Source of the DNA: an uncultured Pelagibacteraceae bacterium
GTDB taxonomy: Bacteria > Pseudomonadota > Alphaproteobacteria > Pelagibacterales > Pelagibacteraceae
Length of the DNA: 64,000 bases
NCBI GenBank assembly: GCA_902622545.1
Contig: CACNQD010000003.1
Location: forward strand, 1 to 64,000
Direction of reading: 5' to 3'
Of this stretch, positions 51,795-60,661 are shown piece by piece. The position numbers were made by a program, and so were the translations under genes. The notes beneath the pieces are model-generated. The model was not told where the DNA came from. It worked only from the letters and a program-made list of their open reading frames with translations, and did not search any database. The first letter of the stretch is position 1. Each line of letters opens with the position of its first letter.

Positions 51795-53521
51795 TTAGAT
51801 AACCAAACTGTTTCAGAAGGTTTTAAGATTAATCTTTTTCTAATAATATTAACATTTTTACTTAAAAGGTTTTTATATTTGTTTTTATTAGCTAACAAAA
51901 CACTTTGTGATTTTGAAGACATATTTGTAATACAAATAATAGTTTGTTTTTTATCTAAACTAACTCTTTTAAAGGCAAGTATTTTTTTACCAAAAGACAA
52001 ACATCGCATAGATGCGTTTGGATGGAAGGCTTTTTGTTTTTTTCGTATTTTTAATAAATTAGTAATATGATCGTAATAAATTTTTTGTTTAGATTTTTTA
52101 TCTTTTAAAAATCTATCTAATTTTATTTTATTCCATTTATATCTGTTAAGGTCTCTTTTATTATTAGATATTACATATTTATATTCGTCATTAGCCTTGC
52201 CAAATATTGAATTAAAGTAAACAGCGGGTACACCCTCAATGGAAAACATTATTGCATGCGCAGAGACATATCTTTCTAAAGAATATAATCCTTTTTTATC
52301 ATAATCAGTATTTTTGAAAGCGTTAAAGAGAGTTATGTTGACTTCATAAACTTTTTTTTGTGCTTTATTTATTTTTCTATAAGAAAGCTGAGCTCCATTT
52401 TTCCTTAATCTTTTAAATAAGTTATTAAGGGTACCCTTGTTTAAATAACCCTCAGCAGGTCTCATTCCTATACCATCATGTGAAGCAATAAAATTAAAAT
52501 AATTATTTTTTAATTTTGTAGATGGTAATTTTTTTATCCACTGATTTAATTTTGAACTATCTTCAAAAAGAAAAGCATGAATTAAAAGGGGAGGTAGTGT
52601 AAAATTATATATCCAGTTAGCTTCATCATTCTTTTTTCCAAAATAACTTAAGTTTTCTTTTTCAGGTAAATTAGTTTCAGTAATTAAATAAGGTGAATTT
52701 TGTAAGGAGTTACATATTATTCTTAGTAATTTTATTATTTCGTGAGTTTGATTGAGATTTATACATTTAGTACCGCTTTCTTTCCATAAGTAGGCAATTG
52801 CATCTAGTCTAAAAATTGATACTCCATGACATGCTAAGTTGATCATGATTTTAATAAAACGCATTAAGACTTTTGGGTTTTTAAAATTTAAATCTATTTG
52901 GTCAGAGCTAAATGTTCTCCATATAAAATCAGGTTTATTAAATACATGAATCTTCTTAAGTAGTTTATTTTCCCGTGGTCTTACAACTTTAGAAACATCA
53001 AATTTATTATTTACTTTTAAAAAATAATCTTTTCCTGGCGATTTATCTTTTAAAAAATTTTTAAACCATAATCCCTTTGAGGAAGCATGATTTATAACAA
53101 TATCAGCCATAATATTATTTTTTTTTGAAAAATTATTTATGTCTGCCCAAGATCCTAATTTACTATCAATTTTATAATGATCTTTAACAGCAAATCCGCT
53201 GTCACTACTTGATGGATAAAATGGTAAAAAATGTATCGTATTAAAATACCTTGATAAATTTTTGTTATAAAAATTCTTAAATGACTTAATTGAATTTATT
53301 TTTCCATTTTCATAAACACTATCACCATAACAAATCACAACCGAAGTATCTTCGGATATTTTCAATTTTTTAGTTTTAGCTTTTAATATTTTTCTATTAG
53401 AAATTTTGATTAATTCAAAAATTTCATCAGAAAATATTCTTAAGTCTTTATTGTTAAAATTTTTACTATAAATATTTTTTAGCTTAGAATTTATTTGACT
53501 TTTTACTATGCTTGATAACAT
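51791..53521 (-). CDS. GH13_18 phosphorylase, probable glucosylglycerate phosphorylase
   Basis: 576 aa alpha-amylase-fold enzyme. Predicted nucleophile Asp240 (SIFRLDAIAYLWKESG), acid/base Glu282 (LITETNLPEKENLSYFG) and stabiliser Asp349 (FIASHDGIG) are all present. The TETN-P form followed by a SYFG segment fits the glucosylglycerate phosphorylase (YcjM-like) branch rather than classical sucrose phosphorylase. It would convert glucosylglycerate and phosphate to glucose 1-phosphate and glycerate. It overlaps by one base the glucosyl-3-phosphoglycerate synthase gene, so the same operon encodes making and breaking of one solute. Sucrose as substrate cannot be excluded. Confidence 0.85.
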   Translation of the reverse strand: MLSSIVKSQINSKLKNIYSKNFNNKDLRIFSDEIFELIKISNRKILKAKTKKLKISEDTSVVICYGDSVYENGKINSIKSFKNFYNKNLSRYFNTIHFLPFYPSSSDSGFAVKDHYKIDSKLGSWADINNFSKKNNIMADIVINHASSKGLWFKNFLKDKSPGKDYFLKVNNKFDVSKVVRPRENKLLKKIHVFNKPDFIWRTFSSDQIDLNFKNPKVLMRFIKIMINLACHGVSIFRLDAIAYLWKESGTKCINLNQTHEIIKLLRIICNSLQNSPYLITETNLPEKENLSYFGKKNDEANWIYNFTLPPLLIHAFLFEDSSKLNQWIKKLPSTKLKNNYFNFIASHDGIGMRPAEGYLNKGTLNNLFKRLRKNGAQLSYRKINKAQKKVYEVNITLFNAFKNTDYDKKGLYSLERYVSAHAIMFSIEGVPAVYFNSIFGKANDEYKYVISNNKRDLNRYKWNKIKLDRFLKDKKSKQKIYYDHITNLLKIRKKQKAFHPNASMRCLSFGKKILAFKRVSLDKKQTIICITNMSSKSQSVLLANKNKYKNLLSKNVNIIRKRLILKPSETVWLSN

Positions 53522-54741
53522 TAAATAAATTTTTTATTATCTTCACTAACAGCTTCATTTAATCTTACAAGAAAATCAGGTATTGCACTTTTCACTCTAC
53601 TCCAAGTTGGAATAAATGGAGTGTCCATTGGATTAATGTAAAAAGCTTCTCCTGCTTTCATAATATTTACCGCGAATAATTCAACAGCTTCCTCTTCTTT
53701 GTGAGAGTCAAATTTCAATCCATTCATTGCAGCATCACTTCTATAAATATCAATCAAGTCTAAAGCAGATCTGTAGTATGTTGCTTTTAAAGACCTGAAT
53801 GTTTCTCTACTAAATGAGTTTCCTTGAGTGGCTAATTTTTTTATAAATGTTTTTATAATGTCAATTGACATTTTTGAAAGTCCTTTAGTTTCGTCATCAA
53901 TAGATAGATCCTGATGTTTATGATCATAAGCGTCTGCTAAATCAACTTGGCAAATATTATTTGGTGAAAAACTTCTTTGCATTTCTGATAAAATTCCAAC
54001 TTCTATGCCCCAGTCTGATGAAATTCTTAATTCTGGTAATACATTACGTCTGAATGAAAATTCACCTGCTAAAGGATATTTGAATGATTTCATAAAATTT
54101 AAATAATCACTTTGACCTATAGTTTTTTCTAATGCAGTTAACAAAGGCCCAACTAAAAGTCTTGCCACTCTTCCATTCATTTTATTATTTGCAATTCTTG
54201 GATAATAACCTTTACAAAATTCAAAGTTAAATAAAGGATTTACAACTGGATAAAATAATTTAGCCAACATTCTTCTATCATAAGTTTTGATATCACAATC
54301 GTGTAATGCAACAGATCTTGCTGTATCTCTAGCTATACACATTCCTATACAATACCAAACATTTCTACCTTTGCCCATTTGGTTTGGTGCTAATTTTTTC
54401 TTATTTAACTCACTATCTAGTTTTTTAAGCTTAGGTCCATCGTTCCATAAAATTGTGAAAGGAACATTTATTTTTTTAAAAAATTTCCAAGCTTTCTTTG
54501 CTTGGCTCTCTGAGGCTTTATCTAATCCTATAATTACATGATTTAAGTATTTTGTTTTACTGATTTGATCTATGATATTAGGTAATGCAGAGCCTTCCAA
54601 TTCTGAGAATAGACAGGGAAGTATTAACTCCATTTTTCTTTCTTTAGAAAAACTCAATAAATCATTTTCAATCTCTGTGGTAGATTTTGTACCAAAATCA
54701 TGCAGTGTAGAAACTATTCCATTTTGAGAAAAATCACCCAT
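53521..54741 (-). CDS. gpgS: Glucosyl-3-phosphoglycerate synthase
   Basis: 406 aa GT-A enzyme of the GT81 group. LPCLFSELEGSALPNI, ILWNDGP, GKGRNVWYC, the metal motif HDCDI (Asp148/Asp150), FCKGYYPRI and YPLAGEFSFRRNV are strongly conserved in GpgS. It makes glucosyl-3-phosphoglycerate from a nucleotide-glucose and 3-phosphoglycerate. With the phosphatase encoded upstream, this yields glucosylglycerate, a nitrogen-free compatible solute. Gap of 17 bp to the phosphatase gene. Confidence 0.9.
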   Translation of the reverse strand: MGDFSQNGIVSTLHDFGTKSTTEIENDLLSFSKERKMELILPCLFSELEGSALPNIIDQISKTKYLNHVIIGLDKASESQAKKAWKFFKKINVPFTILWNDGPKLKKLDSELNKKKLAPNQMGKGRNVWYCIGMCIARDTARSVALHDCDIKTYDRRMLAKLFYPVVNPLFNFEFCKGYYPRIANNKMNGRVARLLVGPLLTALEKTIGQSDYLNFMKSFKYPLAGEFSFRRNVLPELRISSDWGIEVGILSEMQRSFSPNNICQVDLADAYDHKHQDLSIDDETKGLSKMSIDIIKTFIKKLATQGNSFSRETFRSLKATYYRSALDLIDIYRSDAAMNGLKFDSHKEEEAVELFAVNIMKAGEAFYINPMDTPFIPTWSRVKSAIPDFLVRLNEAVSEDNKKFI

Positions 54742-54758
54742 AAGTTATTCTAGTAACA

Positions 54759-55553
54759 TTATTTTATTTTATCTAGCGCTATTTTGACAACTTCTTTCCA
54801 ACCCTCTGGGGCAGGTTTTTTTGATACTAAACAATTATTAATATTTATCTTTTCTAGTGTAAATTTATCATTAAAGACTAAACAAGGTATGTCGCTATTT
54901 TTGAGCATATCTAAATCATTGTAATTATCACCAACTCCAATTGTAAACAATTTTTCTTTAGTTACTTTTTTAAATACTTTTACAACATTTTTCATTGCTT
55001 GAGATTTACTGACTTTATCACAAAGGTTAATCACTCTTCCCCCTTCCTGTAATGATAAACCAATATCATTTACAGACTTAAAGAGTTCAGTTTTATCAGA
55101 TTTTGAACCCTCAAATAATAATGGGATTGAGTACTCTCTATTTAATGAAGCCTTAATTTTTTCTTTAGGAAGTCCTAGTACTTTTATTTGTTTTTTAATA
55201 TCTAAGTTTTTGATAAATTTACATTTTGAAATAAGTTTATTTGAAATCTTATTTTCAAACACTTTTAATATTTCGTCAATTTCTCTACTTAAACTAATTT
55301 TTTCTGGGAAACCCGAATTAATTAAGTTTAAATTATAAATAGCTGCACCATTTTCAACTACATAAGATAAATTTTCATCTAATTCTTTATTAAAACCCTC
55401 AATTTCTTGGCGTGTTTTACTTGAATTAGGAATAATACAAATATCCTCTAAAATCAGGTCTTTCAAATATCCTGATATTTTATCGAATTTAAAAGTATCT
55501 CTATCAAGTAAAGTTCCATCTAAATCTGTGAATATAATTATCTTTGAAGTCAT
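54759..55553 (-). CDS. gpgP: HAD-IIB phosphatase, glucosyl/mannosyl-3-phosphoglycerate phosphatase family
   Basis: 264 aa. FTDLDGTLLDRDTF (Asp10 nucleophile, Asp12), PNSSKTRQEI (motif II with Ser/Thr), the Lys in KVSKSQAM region and GVGDNYNDLDML (motif IV) define the HAD-IIB MPGP family. It removes phosphate from glucosyl-3-phosphoglycerate. The position directly before gpgS makes the assignment firm; mannosyl substrate is the only serious alternative. It follows the ATP-grasp gene after 35 bp. Confidence 0.87.
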   Translation of the reverse strand: MTSKIIIFTDLDGTLLDRDTFKFDKISGYLKDLILEDICIIPNSSKTRQEIEGFNKELDENLSYVVENGAAIYNLNLINSGFPEKISLSREIDEILKVFENKISNKLISKCKFIKNLDIKKQIKVLGLPKEKIKASLNREYSIPLLFEGSKSDKTELFKSVNDIGLSLQEGGRVINLCDKVSKSQAMKNVVKVFKKVTKEKLFTIGVGDNYNDLDMLKNSDIPCLVFNDKFTLEKININNCLVSKKPAPEGWKEVVKIALDKIK

Positions 55554-55588
55554 AGTCCAAATTATCCACAGTTTTATAAATAAGTTCG

Positions 55589-57034
55589 TTACATATCAAC
55601 AATTAACGTATCTTTAGAACCACCGCCTTGAGAGCTGTTAACAATTGTGCTGCCTTTTCTTAAAGCAACTCTCGTTAATCCACCGGTTGTTACATAAGAT
55701 GTTTTGCCACTTAAAACAAAAGGTCTTAAATCAAGATGTCTTGGCTCAATATCGTTCTCAGTAATTGTAGGTGCAGTAGATAAAATTTCTAGTGGTTGTG
55801 CAATAAATTCTCTAGGATTTTTTTTTATCTTATTAATCACTTCCTGTCTCTCCTTAAGTGGAGCTTTTGGGCCAATCATAATTCCATAACCACCAGAGGC
55901 ATTTGCAGGTTTGACTACTAATTTTGAAATATTATCTATTACATAATCTCTTTGAATCTTTTCATGGCATAAATAAGTTTCTACCTGATTTAGGATAGGC
56001 TGTTCACCTAAATAGTAAACTATCATTTTATTTACGTAAGAATAAACTACCTTGTCATCTGCTACACCTGTTCCAATTGCATTTAGTATCCCTACATTAC
56101 CTTTTCTCCAACATTTAAATAAACCAGGTACCCCAATCAAAGACTGTTTGTTAAATGCTTTTGGATCTAAAAAACTATCATCTAATCGTCTATATATACA
56201 ATCAACTTTTAATGGTCCTTTAACTGTTTTCATATATACAATGTCATTTTCCACAAAAAGATCTTTGCCCTCAACTAATGCAATTCCCATTTGTTCAGCT
56301 AAATATGAGTGTTCAAAATACGCAGAATTATAAATTCCAGGAGTTAAAACTACCATATGCGGATCTTTAGTTTTTTTAGGAATACACTCTAGCATGCAGT
56401 TGAAAAGTTTATTTGTATAATGATTAATTGATGCAACTTTATATCTAGTAAACAGCTCAGGAAAAACATCTCTCATAACCATCCGGTTTTCAAGCATATA
56501 AGAAACACCAGAAGGAACTCTTAAGTTATCCTCTAAAACTAAATAATCTCCAGCCTTATTCCTTATTAAGTCAACTCCAGAAATATTTGACCAGGCTTTA
56601 TATTTTGGAGAAAAACCCTCGCATTCTTTTACATAATATGGTGACTTAAATATTATTTCTTTTGGAACGACATTATCTTTAAATATTTTCTTTTGATTAT
56701 AGACGTCATCAATAAATAGATTTAAAGCCTTTACCCTTTGTTGCAATCCTTTTGAAACTTTATTCCATTGAGATCTTGGAATTATTCTAGGTATAATATC
56801 AAGTGGCCATTTCTTTTCCTCAGCCCTATTATTCGCCGCATATACTCTAAAATTTATACCTCTAGCGCTGATAGTGCTTTGACAGTTTTTCTCAATTTCT
56901 TGCAATTTTTTTTTTCCGTATCTTTCAAGGATATTAGAAATTATCATTGCATGTTTTCGTAACTTGTTGTCTTCTGTAAAGTACCCATCGTATGCATACT
57001 TTGCATTGTAGTTTTTCCATAACTTAGTGACCAT
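55589..57034 (-). CDS. Circularly permuted ATP-grasp protein (type 2)
   Basis: 481 aa. The N-terminal part (YDGYFTED...RHAM, then GINFRVYAANN...WPLDIIPRIIP) and the core segments DLIRNKAGDYLVLEDNLRVPSGVSYMLENR, LVKPANASGGYGIMIGP and EFIAQPLEILSTAP match the circularly permuted ATP-grasp family (former DUF404/407). Such proteins are predicted to form peptide-like bonds and usually occur with an alpha-E protein, a transglutaminase-like protein and an Anbu protease. Here only the Anbu-like gene is adjacent, divergent across 109 bp. The tail reads SSQGGGSKDT, the family's usual C-terminus. Confidence 0.87.
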   Translation of the reverse strand: MVTKLWKNYNAKYAYDGYFTEDNKLRKHAMIISNILERYGKKKLQEIEKNCQSTISARGINFRVYAANNRAEEKKWPLDIIPRIIPRSQWNKVSKGLQQRVKALNLFIDDVYNQKKIFKDNVVPKEIIFKSPYYVKECEGFSPKYKAWSNISGVDLIRNKAGDYLVLEDNLRVPSGVSYMLENRMVMRDVFPELFTRYKVASINHYTNKLFNCMLECIPKKTKDPHMVVLTPGIYNSAYFEHSYLAEQMGIALVEGKDLFVENDIVYMKTVKGPLKVDCIYRRLDDSFLDPKAFNKQSLIGVPGLFKCWRKGNVGILNAIGTGVADDKVVYSYVNKMIVYYLGEQPILNQVETYLCHEKIQRDYVIDNISKLVVKPANASGGYGIMIGPKAPLKERQEVINKIKKNPREFIAQPLEILSTAPTITENDIEPRHLDLRPFVLSGKTSYVTTGGLTRVALRKGSTIVNSSQGGGSKDTLIVDM

Positions 57035-57063
57035 TTTGACAGCTTTTATTAGTTAAACGTATT

Positions 57064-57099
57064 ATGCAAATGCATTTTAGATATATCAGATATGATATA
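57064..57099. promoter_or_regulatory. Paired inverted repeats in the ATP-grasp / Anbu divergent promoter region
   Basis: Two perfect inverted repeats lie in the 109-bp gap: ATGCA-AA-TGCAT (57064-57075) and TATATCA-GATA-TGATATA (57082-57099). Their centres are 21 bp apart, two helical turns, as expected for two dimers bound on the same DNA face. They may be operator sites governing both divergent genes. AT-rich sequence makes chance palindromes common, so this is tentative. Confidence 0.35.
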
Positions 57100-57143
57100 A
57101 ATCGATTATAAATACATTGTTTAATTAAATAATACATTAAACT

Positions 57144-57869
57144 ATGACATACTGTATTGGAATTAAAACTAAAGAGGGCATAATAGTAGCATCAGACTCT
57201 AGAACTAATGCCGGTTTTGATAACGTAAATATTTATTCTAAAATGTTTACCTATGACGTTGGTGATAGAACTATTATAATAGTTACTTCAGGAAATCTTG
57301 GAACATCTCAGGCGGTCTATAAATCTATTGAAAAGGACTTAAATGATAAGAATGTGATAAAAAATTTAAATACGTGTGAAGATTTTGATCAAGTAGCAAA
57401 ATATGTTGGAGGTTTAAATATTAAACACTCATCACCAAAGGGAATTAACACTGATACTGTATTACTTGGATCAACTTTCATAGTAGGTGGTCAAATTAAA
57501 GGACAACCAATGGAATTATTTTTAGTTTATCCTCAAGGCAATTATATTAAACCTGCAGATAGTAAACCATATTTAGTAATTGGAGAAGTTAAGTATGGTA
57601 AACCAATTTTAGATAGAGTCATTACCCCAGATGTCTCTATAGGTGACGCTTCAAGATGTGCCTTAATATCAATGGATTCTACACTCAAAAGTGACTTAAC
57701 TGTTGGTCCTCCTATAGATTTTGTCGTTTATAAAAAAGATGAATTAAAAATTACATCTCAAAAATGCTTGAACTTAAATGACAAAGAATTTTCAAAGGTT
57801 TCTGGTGAATGGTCAGAAGGTATTTTGAAAATATTTAATTCTTTTCCAAGATTTGATTGGGAAAAATAA
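57144..57869 (+). CDS. Proteasome-type protease, Anbu-like (HslV-related)
   Basis: 241 aa Ntn-hydrolase. After Met removal the N-terminal Thr1 would be the nucleophile; IVASDSRTNAG gives Asp17 and YSKM gives Lys32 at proteasome-like spacing (Met-less numbering). GINTDTVLLGSTFIVGGQ and FLVYPQGN are typical of Anbu. Anbu assembles without an ATPase and is thought to work with the ATP-grasp/alpha-E/transglutaminase genes. Start ATG at 57144 is preceded by no strong ribosome site. Confidence 0.87.
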   Translation: MTYCIGIKTKEGIIVASDSRTNAGFDNVNIYSKMFTYDVGDRTIIIVTSGNLGTSQAVYKSIEKDLNDKNVIKNLNTCEDFDQVAKYVGGLNIKHSSPKGINTDTVLLGSTFIVGGQIKGQPMELFLVYPQGNYIKPADSKPYLVIGEVKYGKPILDRVITPDVSIGDASRCALISMDSTLKSDLTVGPPIDFVVYKKDELKITSQKCLNLNDKEFSKVSGEWSEGILKIFNSFPRFDWEK

Positions 57870-57895
57870 TTGATTTTAAAAAAAAAAATTTCTAA

Positions 57896-60583
57896 ATGAT
57901 AAAAAGAGATCTTTATTATGAAAGAATTCCAACAAAAAGTTTAAGAGACGATGTTAAATACCTTGGTAATATATTAGGAAAAGTTATAAAGGAACAAGAG
58001 GGAATTAAATTTTTTAAATTAGTTGAAAAAACAAGACTTATTTCTAAAGCAAATATTGCTAATAAAAATCTAAAAAACCCTTTTAAAAGTTTATCTAAAG
58101 AAATAAAAAAACAAAATCCCAAAAATCTACTTAAATTAAGCAGAGCTTACAGTCACTTTATGAATTTATATAATTTAGCAGAGTCTGTTGATGCCTCAAG
58201 AACACTAGATCAATATGAAAACTCAGACAAAAATAAAAAAAATAAAAATATTTTTATTGAGGAAATATTTGAAAATTTTTTCAAAAATAAAAGTATCTCT
58301 AATAATAAAATTTATGACCTTGCAAAAAAGCTTAATATTGGAATAGTTTTAACCGCACACCCAACGGAAGTTAAAAGAAGAACTTTAATTCAGAAATACC
58401 ATACCTTAACTGAAATATTAGAACAAAGAAATTTACTTAAAAATTATCCATCTAAATTAAAAGTTTTAGATAAAAAAATGTTTGATGAAATAACTATCAT
58501 TTGGAACACGGATGAACTTAAAAGATATAAACCTTCACCTTTTGATGAAGCAAGATGGGGTTTAGCAATTATTGAAGATAGTTTATGGGAAACAATTCCA
58601 AAAGTTTACAGAAGATTAAATGAAATATTTGTGAAAAATATGAATAGAAACCTGCCTAAGAATTTTAATCCAATTGAATTTGGTTCATGGATGGGAGGTG
58701 ATAGGGATGGAAATCCATTTGTTACATCAAAAGTTACAAAAGAGGTTTTACTTTTATCTAGATGGGAAGCTGCAAAACTTTATGAAAAATCTTTAACTAA
58801 ATTGATTAGATCTTTTTCAATGCAAAAATGTTCAAAAAAGATTTTAAAATATACGGGCTTTTCATATGAACCCTATAGAGTTTATTTAAGACCCCTTAGA
58901 GATAAAATGAGAAAAACCCACAGAATGATTGAGCAACATTTAGTTAATAAAAAACCACTAAACCAAAAAGATTTAATTTCCTCTAGGGAAAGTATTTTAA
59001 AACCATTAAGAGTAGTTAGAGAGTCTTTAGAAGAAACACAAAATGAAAATATAGCAAGTGGTGAATTATTAGATTTAATGCGTAGGGCAAAATGTTTTGG
59101 AATTAATTTAGCAAGATTAGACATTAGACAAGAGTCTTCAAGACATACAAAACTTATTACTGAAATTATAAAAAGAAAATTTAAAAAGAATTATAATTCT
59201 TGGACAGAAGAAGAAAAAATAAAGTTTTTATCTAAAAAAATAAAAGGTAAAAGCTTTATTAAAAATTTTCAATTTAAAGATAAGGAAAACTTAGAAGTTT
59301 GGTTAACTTTTAAAGAATTAGCACGTCAACCAAAAGAATGTTTAGGAGCCTATATTATATCAATGACATCCGCAGCATCAGATATTCTTTCAGTTATTCT
59401 TTTACAAAAAGAAGCAAATATAAAAGATAAATTAAGAGTTGTACCTTTATTTGAAACTTTAGACGATTTAATAAATGGAGGAAAAATTATGTCCTCTTTA
59501 TATAAATTAAAATGGTATCGAAATTTAATTAAACACAATCAAGAAATTATGATTGGTTACTCAGACTCAAGTAAGGATGCAGGTAAATTATGTGCAAGCT
59601 GGCATCAATATAAATTACAAGAAGAAATTTTAGCTCTATCAAAAAAATTTAAAATTAATGTATCTTTCTTTCATGGAAGAGGAGGTTCTGCAGGAAGAGG
59701 GGGAGGACCAATTCAAGCAACACTAAGATCTCAACCTCCTGGATCTGTTAATGGTAAAATTAGAATTACTGATCAAGGTGAAGTAATTCAACAAAAGTAT
59801 GGTTACGAGCCATTAGCTAAATATAATTTATGTAGCTACATAAGTTCGGTAATGCTTGCAACATTAATTCCTCCACCAGAGCCAAAAAAAAATTGGAGGA
59901 CTTTAATAGAGAGTATGTCTGATATATCTAAAAGCTCATATAGAAAAAATTTAACATCAAATTCGGAATTCATTAGGTATTTTAAAACAGTTACACCTCA
60001 TTTAGCATTAGGCAAACTTTCAATTGGATCACGTCCCTCAAAAAGAAAACAAGTAGATAGTATAAAAAGTTTAAGGGCAATACCTTGGGTATTTGCATGG
60101 ACACAAATTAGATTAATGCTGCCAGCATGGTTAGGTACTGCTGAAGCTTTAAGATATTCCTCAATAAAAAAATTAAGAAAAACTTTAATTGATATGGAAA
60201 AAAATTGGCCTTTTTTTAATTCTACAATGGACTTATTAGATATGGTTATCTCTAAAGTAGACCCTGAAATTTCAAAAATTTATGAAAAAAATTTGGCCGA
60301 TGAAAATTTAAAAAGAGTTGGTAAAAAATTAAGATTTCAATTTGATGCACTTAAAACACTTAATAAAAAGATTACACCACCAGATATTTTACAACAAAGA
60401 AAAATTTTTAGAAGTCCGGCAATTATAAGAAACCTTTATTCTGAAGTGTTAAATATTCTACAAGCAACCGTGATGATGAAACTATCAAAAAAAAATAATA
60501 AAAAAGAAAATAAATCATATTTAAACGATGCTTTGATGACTAGTATTGCCGGAATATCGGCTGCGATAAAAAATACAGGATAA
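57896..60583 (+). CDS. ppc: Phosphoenolpyruvate carboxylase
   Basis: 895 aa, full length. VLTAHPTEVKRRT (catalytic His), SWMGGDRDGNPFVT (PEP site), GYSDSSKDAGK, FHGRGGSAGRGGGP (mobile catalytic loop) and the C-terminal AAIKNTG are all present. It makes oxaloacetate from PEP and bicarbonate to refill the TCA cycle. The gene starts 26 bp after the Anbu-like gene behind an A/T tract. A candidate terminator hairpin follows at 60601-60629. Confidence 0.95.
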   Translation: MIKRDLYYERIPTKSLRDDVKYLGNILGKVIKEQEGIKFFKLVEKTRLISKANIANKNLKNPFKSLSKEIKKQNPKNLLKLSRAYSHFMNLYNLAESVDASRTLDQYENSDKNKKNKNIFIEEIFENFFKNKSISNNKIYDLAKKLNIGIVLTAHPTEVKRRTLIQKYHTLTEILEQRNLLKNYPSKLKVLDKKMFDEITIIWNTDELKRYKPSPFDEARWGLAIIEDSLWETIPKVYRRLNEIFVKNMNRNLPKNFNPIEFGSWMGGDRDGNPFVTSKVTKEVLLLSRWEAAKLYEKSLTKLIRSFSMQKCSKKILKYTGFSYEPYRVYLRPLRDKMRKTHRMIEQHLVNKKPLNQKDLISSRESILKPLRVVRESLEETQNENIASGELLDLMRRAKCFGINLARLDIRQESSRHTKLITEIIKRKFKKNYNSWTEEEKIKFLSKKIKGKSFIKNFQFKDKENLEVWLTFKELARQPKECLGAYIISMTSAASDILSVILLQKEANIKDKLRVVPLFETLDDLINGGKIMSSLYKLKWYRNLIKHNQEIMIGYSDSSKDAGKLCASWHQYKLQEEILALSKKFKINVSFFHGRGGSAGRGGGPIQATLRSQPPGSVNGKIRITDQGEVIQQKYGYEPLAKYNLCSYISSVMLATLIPPPEPKKNWRTLIESMSDISKSSYRKNLTSNSEFIRYFKTVTPHLALGKLSIGSRPSKRKQVDSIKSLRAIPWVFAWTQIRLMLPAWLGTAEALRYSSIKKLRKTLIDMEKNWPFFNSTMDLLDMVISKVDPEISKIYEKNLADENLKRVGKKLRFQFDALKTLNKKITPPDILQQRKIFRSPAIIRNLYSEVLNILQATVMMKLSKKNNKKENKSYLNDALMTSIAGISAAIKNTG

Positions 60584-60600
60584 CTGGCCAAATTACATAT

Positions 60601-60641
60601 AATTTTCAATATTCATAAATATGGAAATTTTCTTATTTTTT
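60601..60641 (+). terminator. Candidate rho-independent terminator of ppc
   Basis: Bases 60601-60613 pair with 60618-60629 (12 pairs with one G-U and one bulged A) over a 4-nt loop, followed by a TTCTTATTTTTT run. It lies 17 bp after the ppc stop and before the propeller autotransporter gene. The stem is almost all A/T, so its strength is doubtful. Confidence 0.4.
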
Positions 60642-60661
60642 GTTAAATAATGACGAATTAA

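Noticed and set aside
51791..53521. Naming the GH13 enzyme sucrose phosphorylase
   Set aside because: The acid/base region reads TETNLPEKENLSYFG, the glucosylglycerate-phosphorylase form, and gpgS/gpgP are directly upstream; sucrose is kept only as an alternative.
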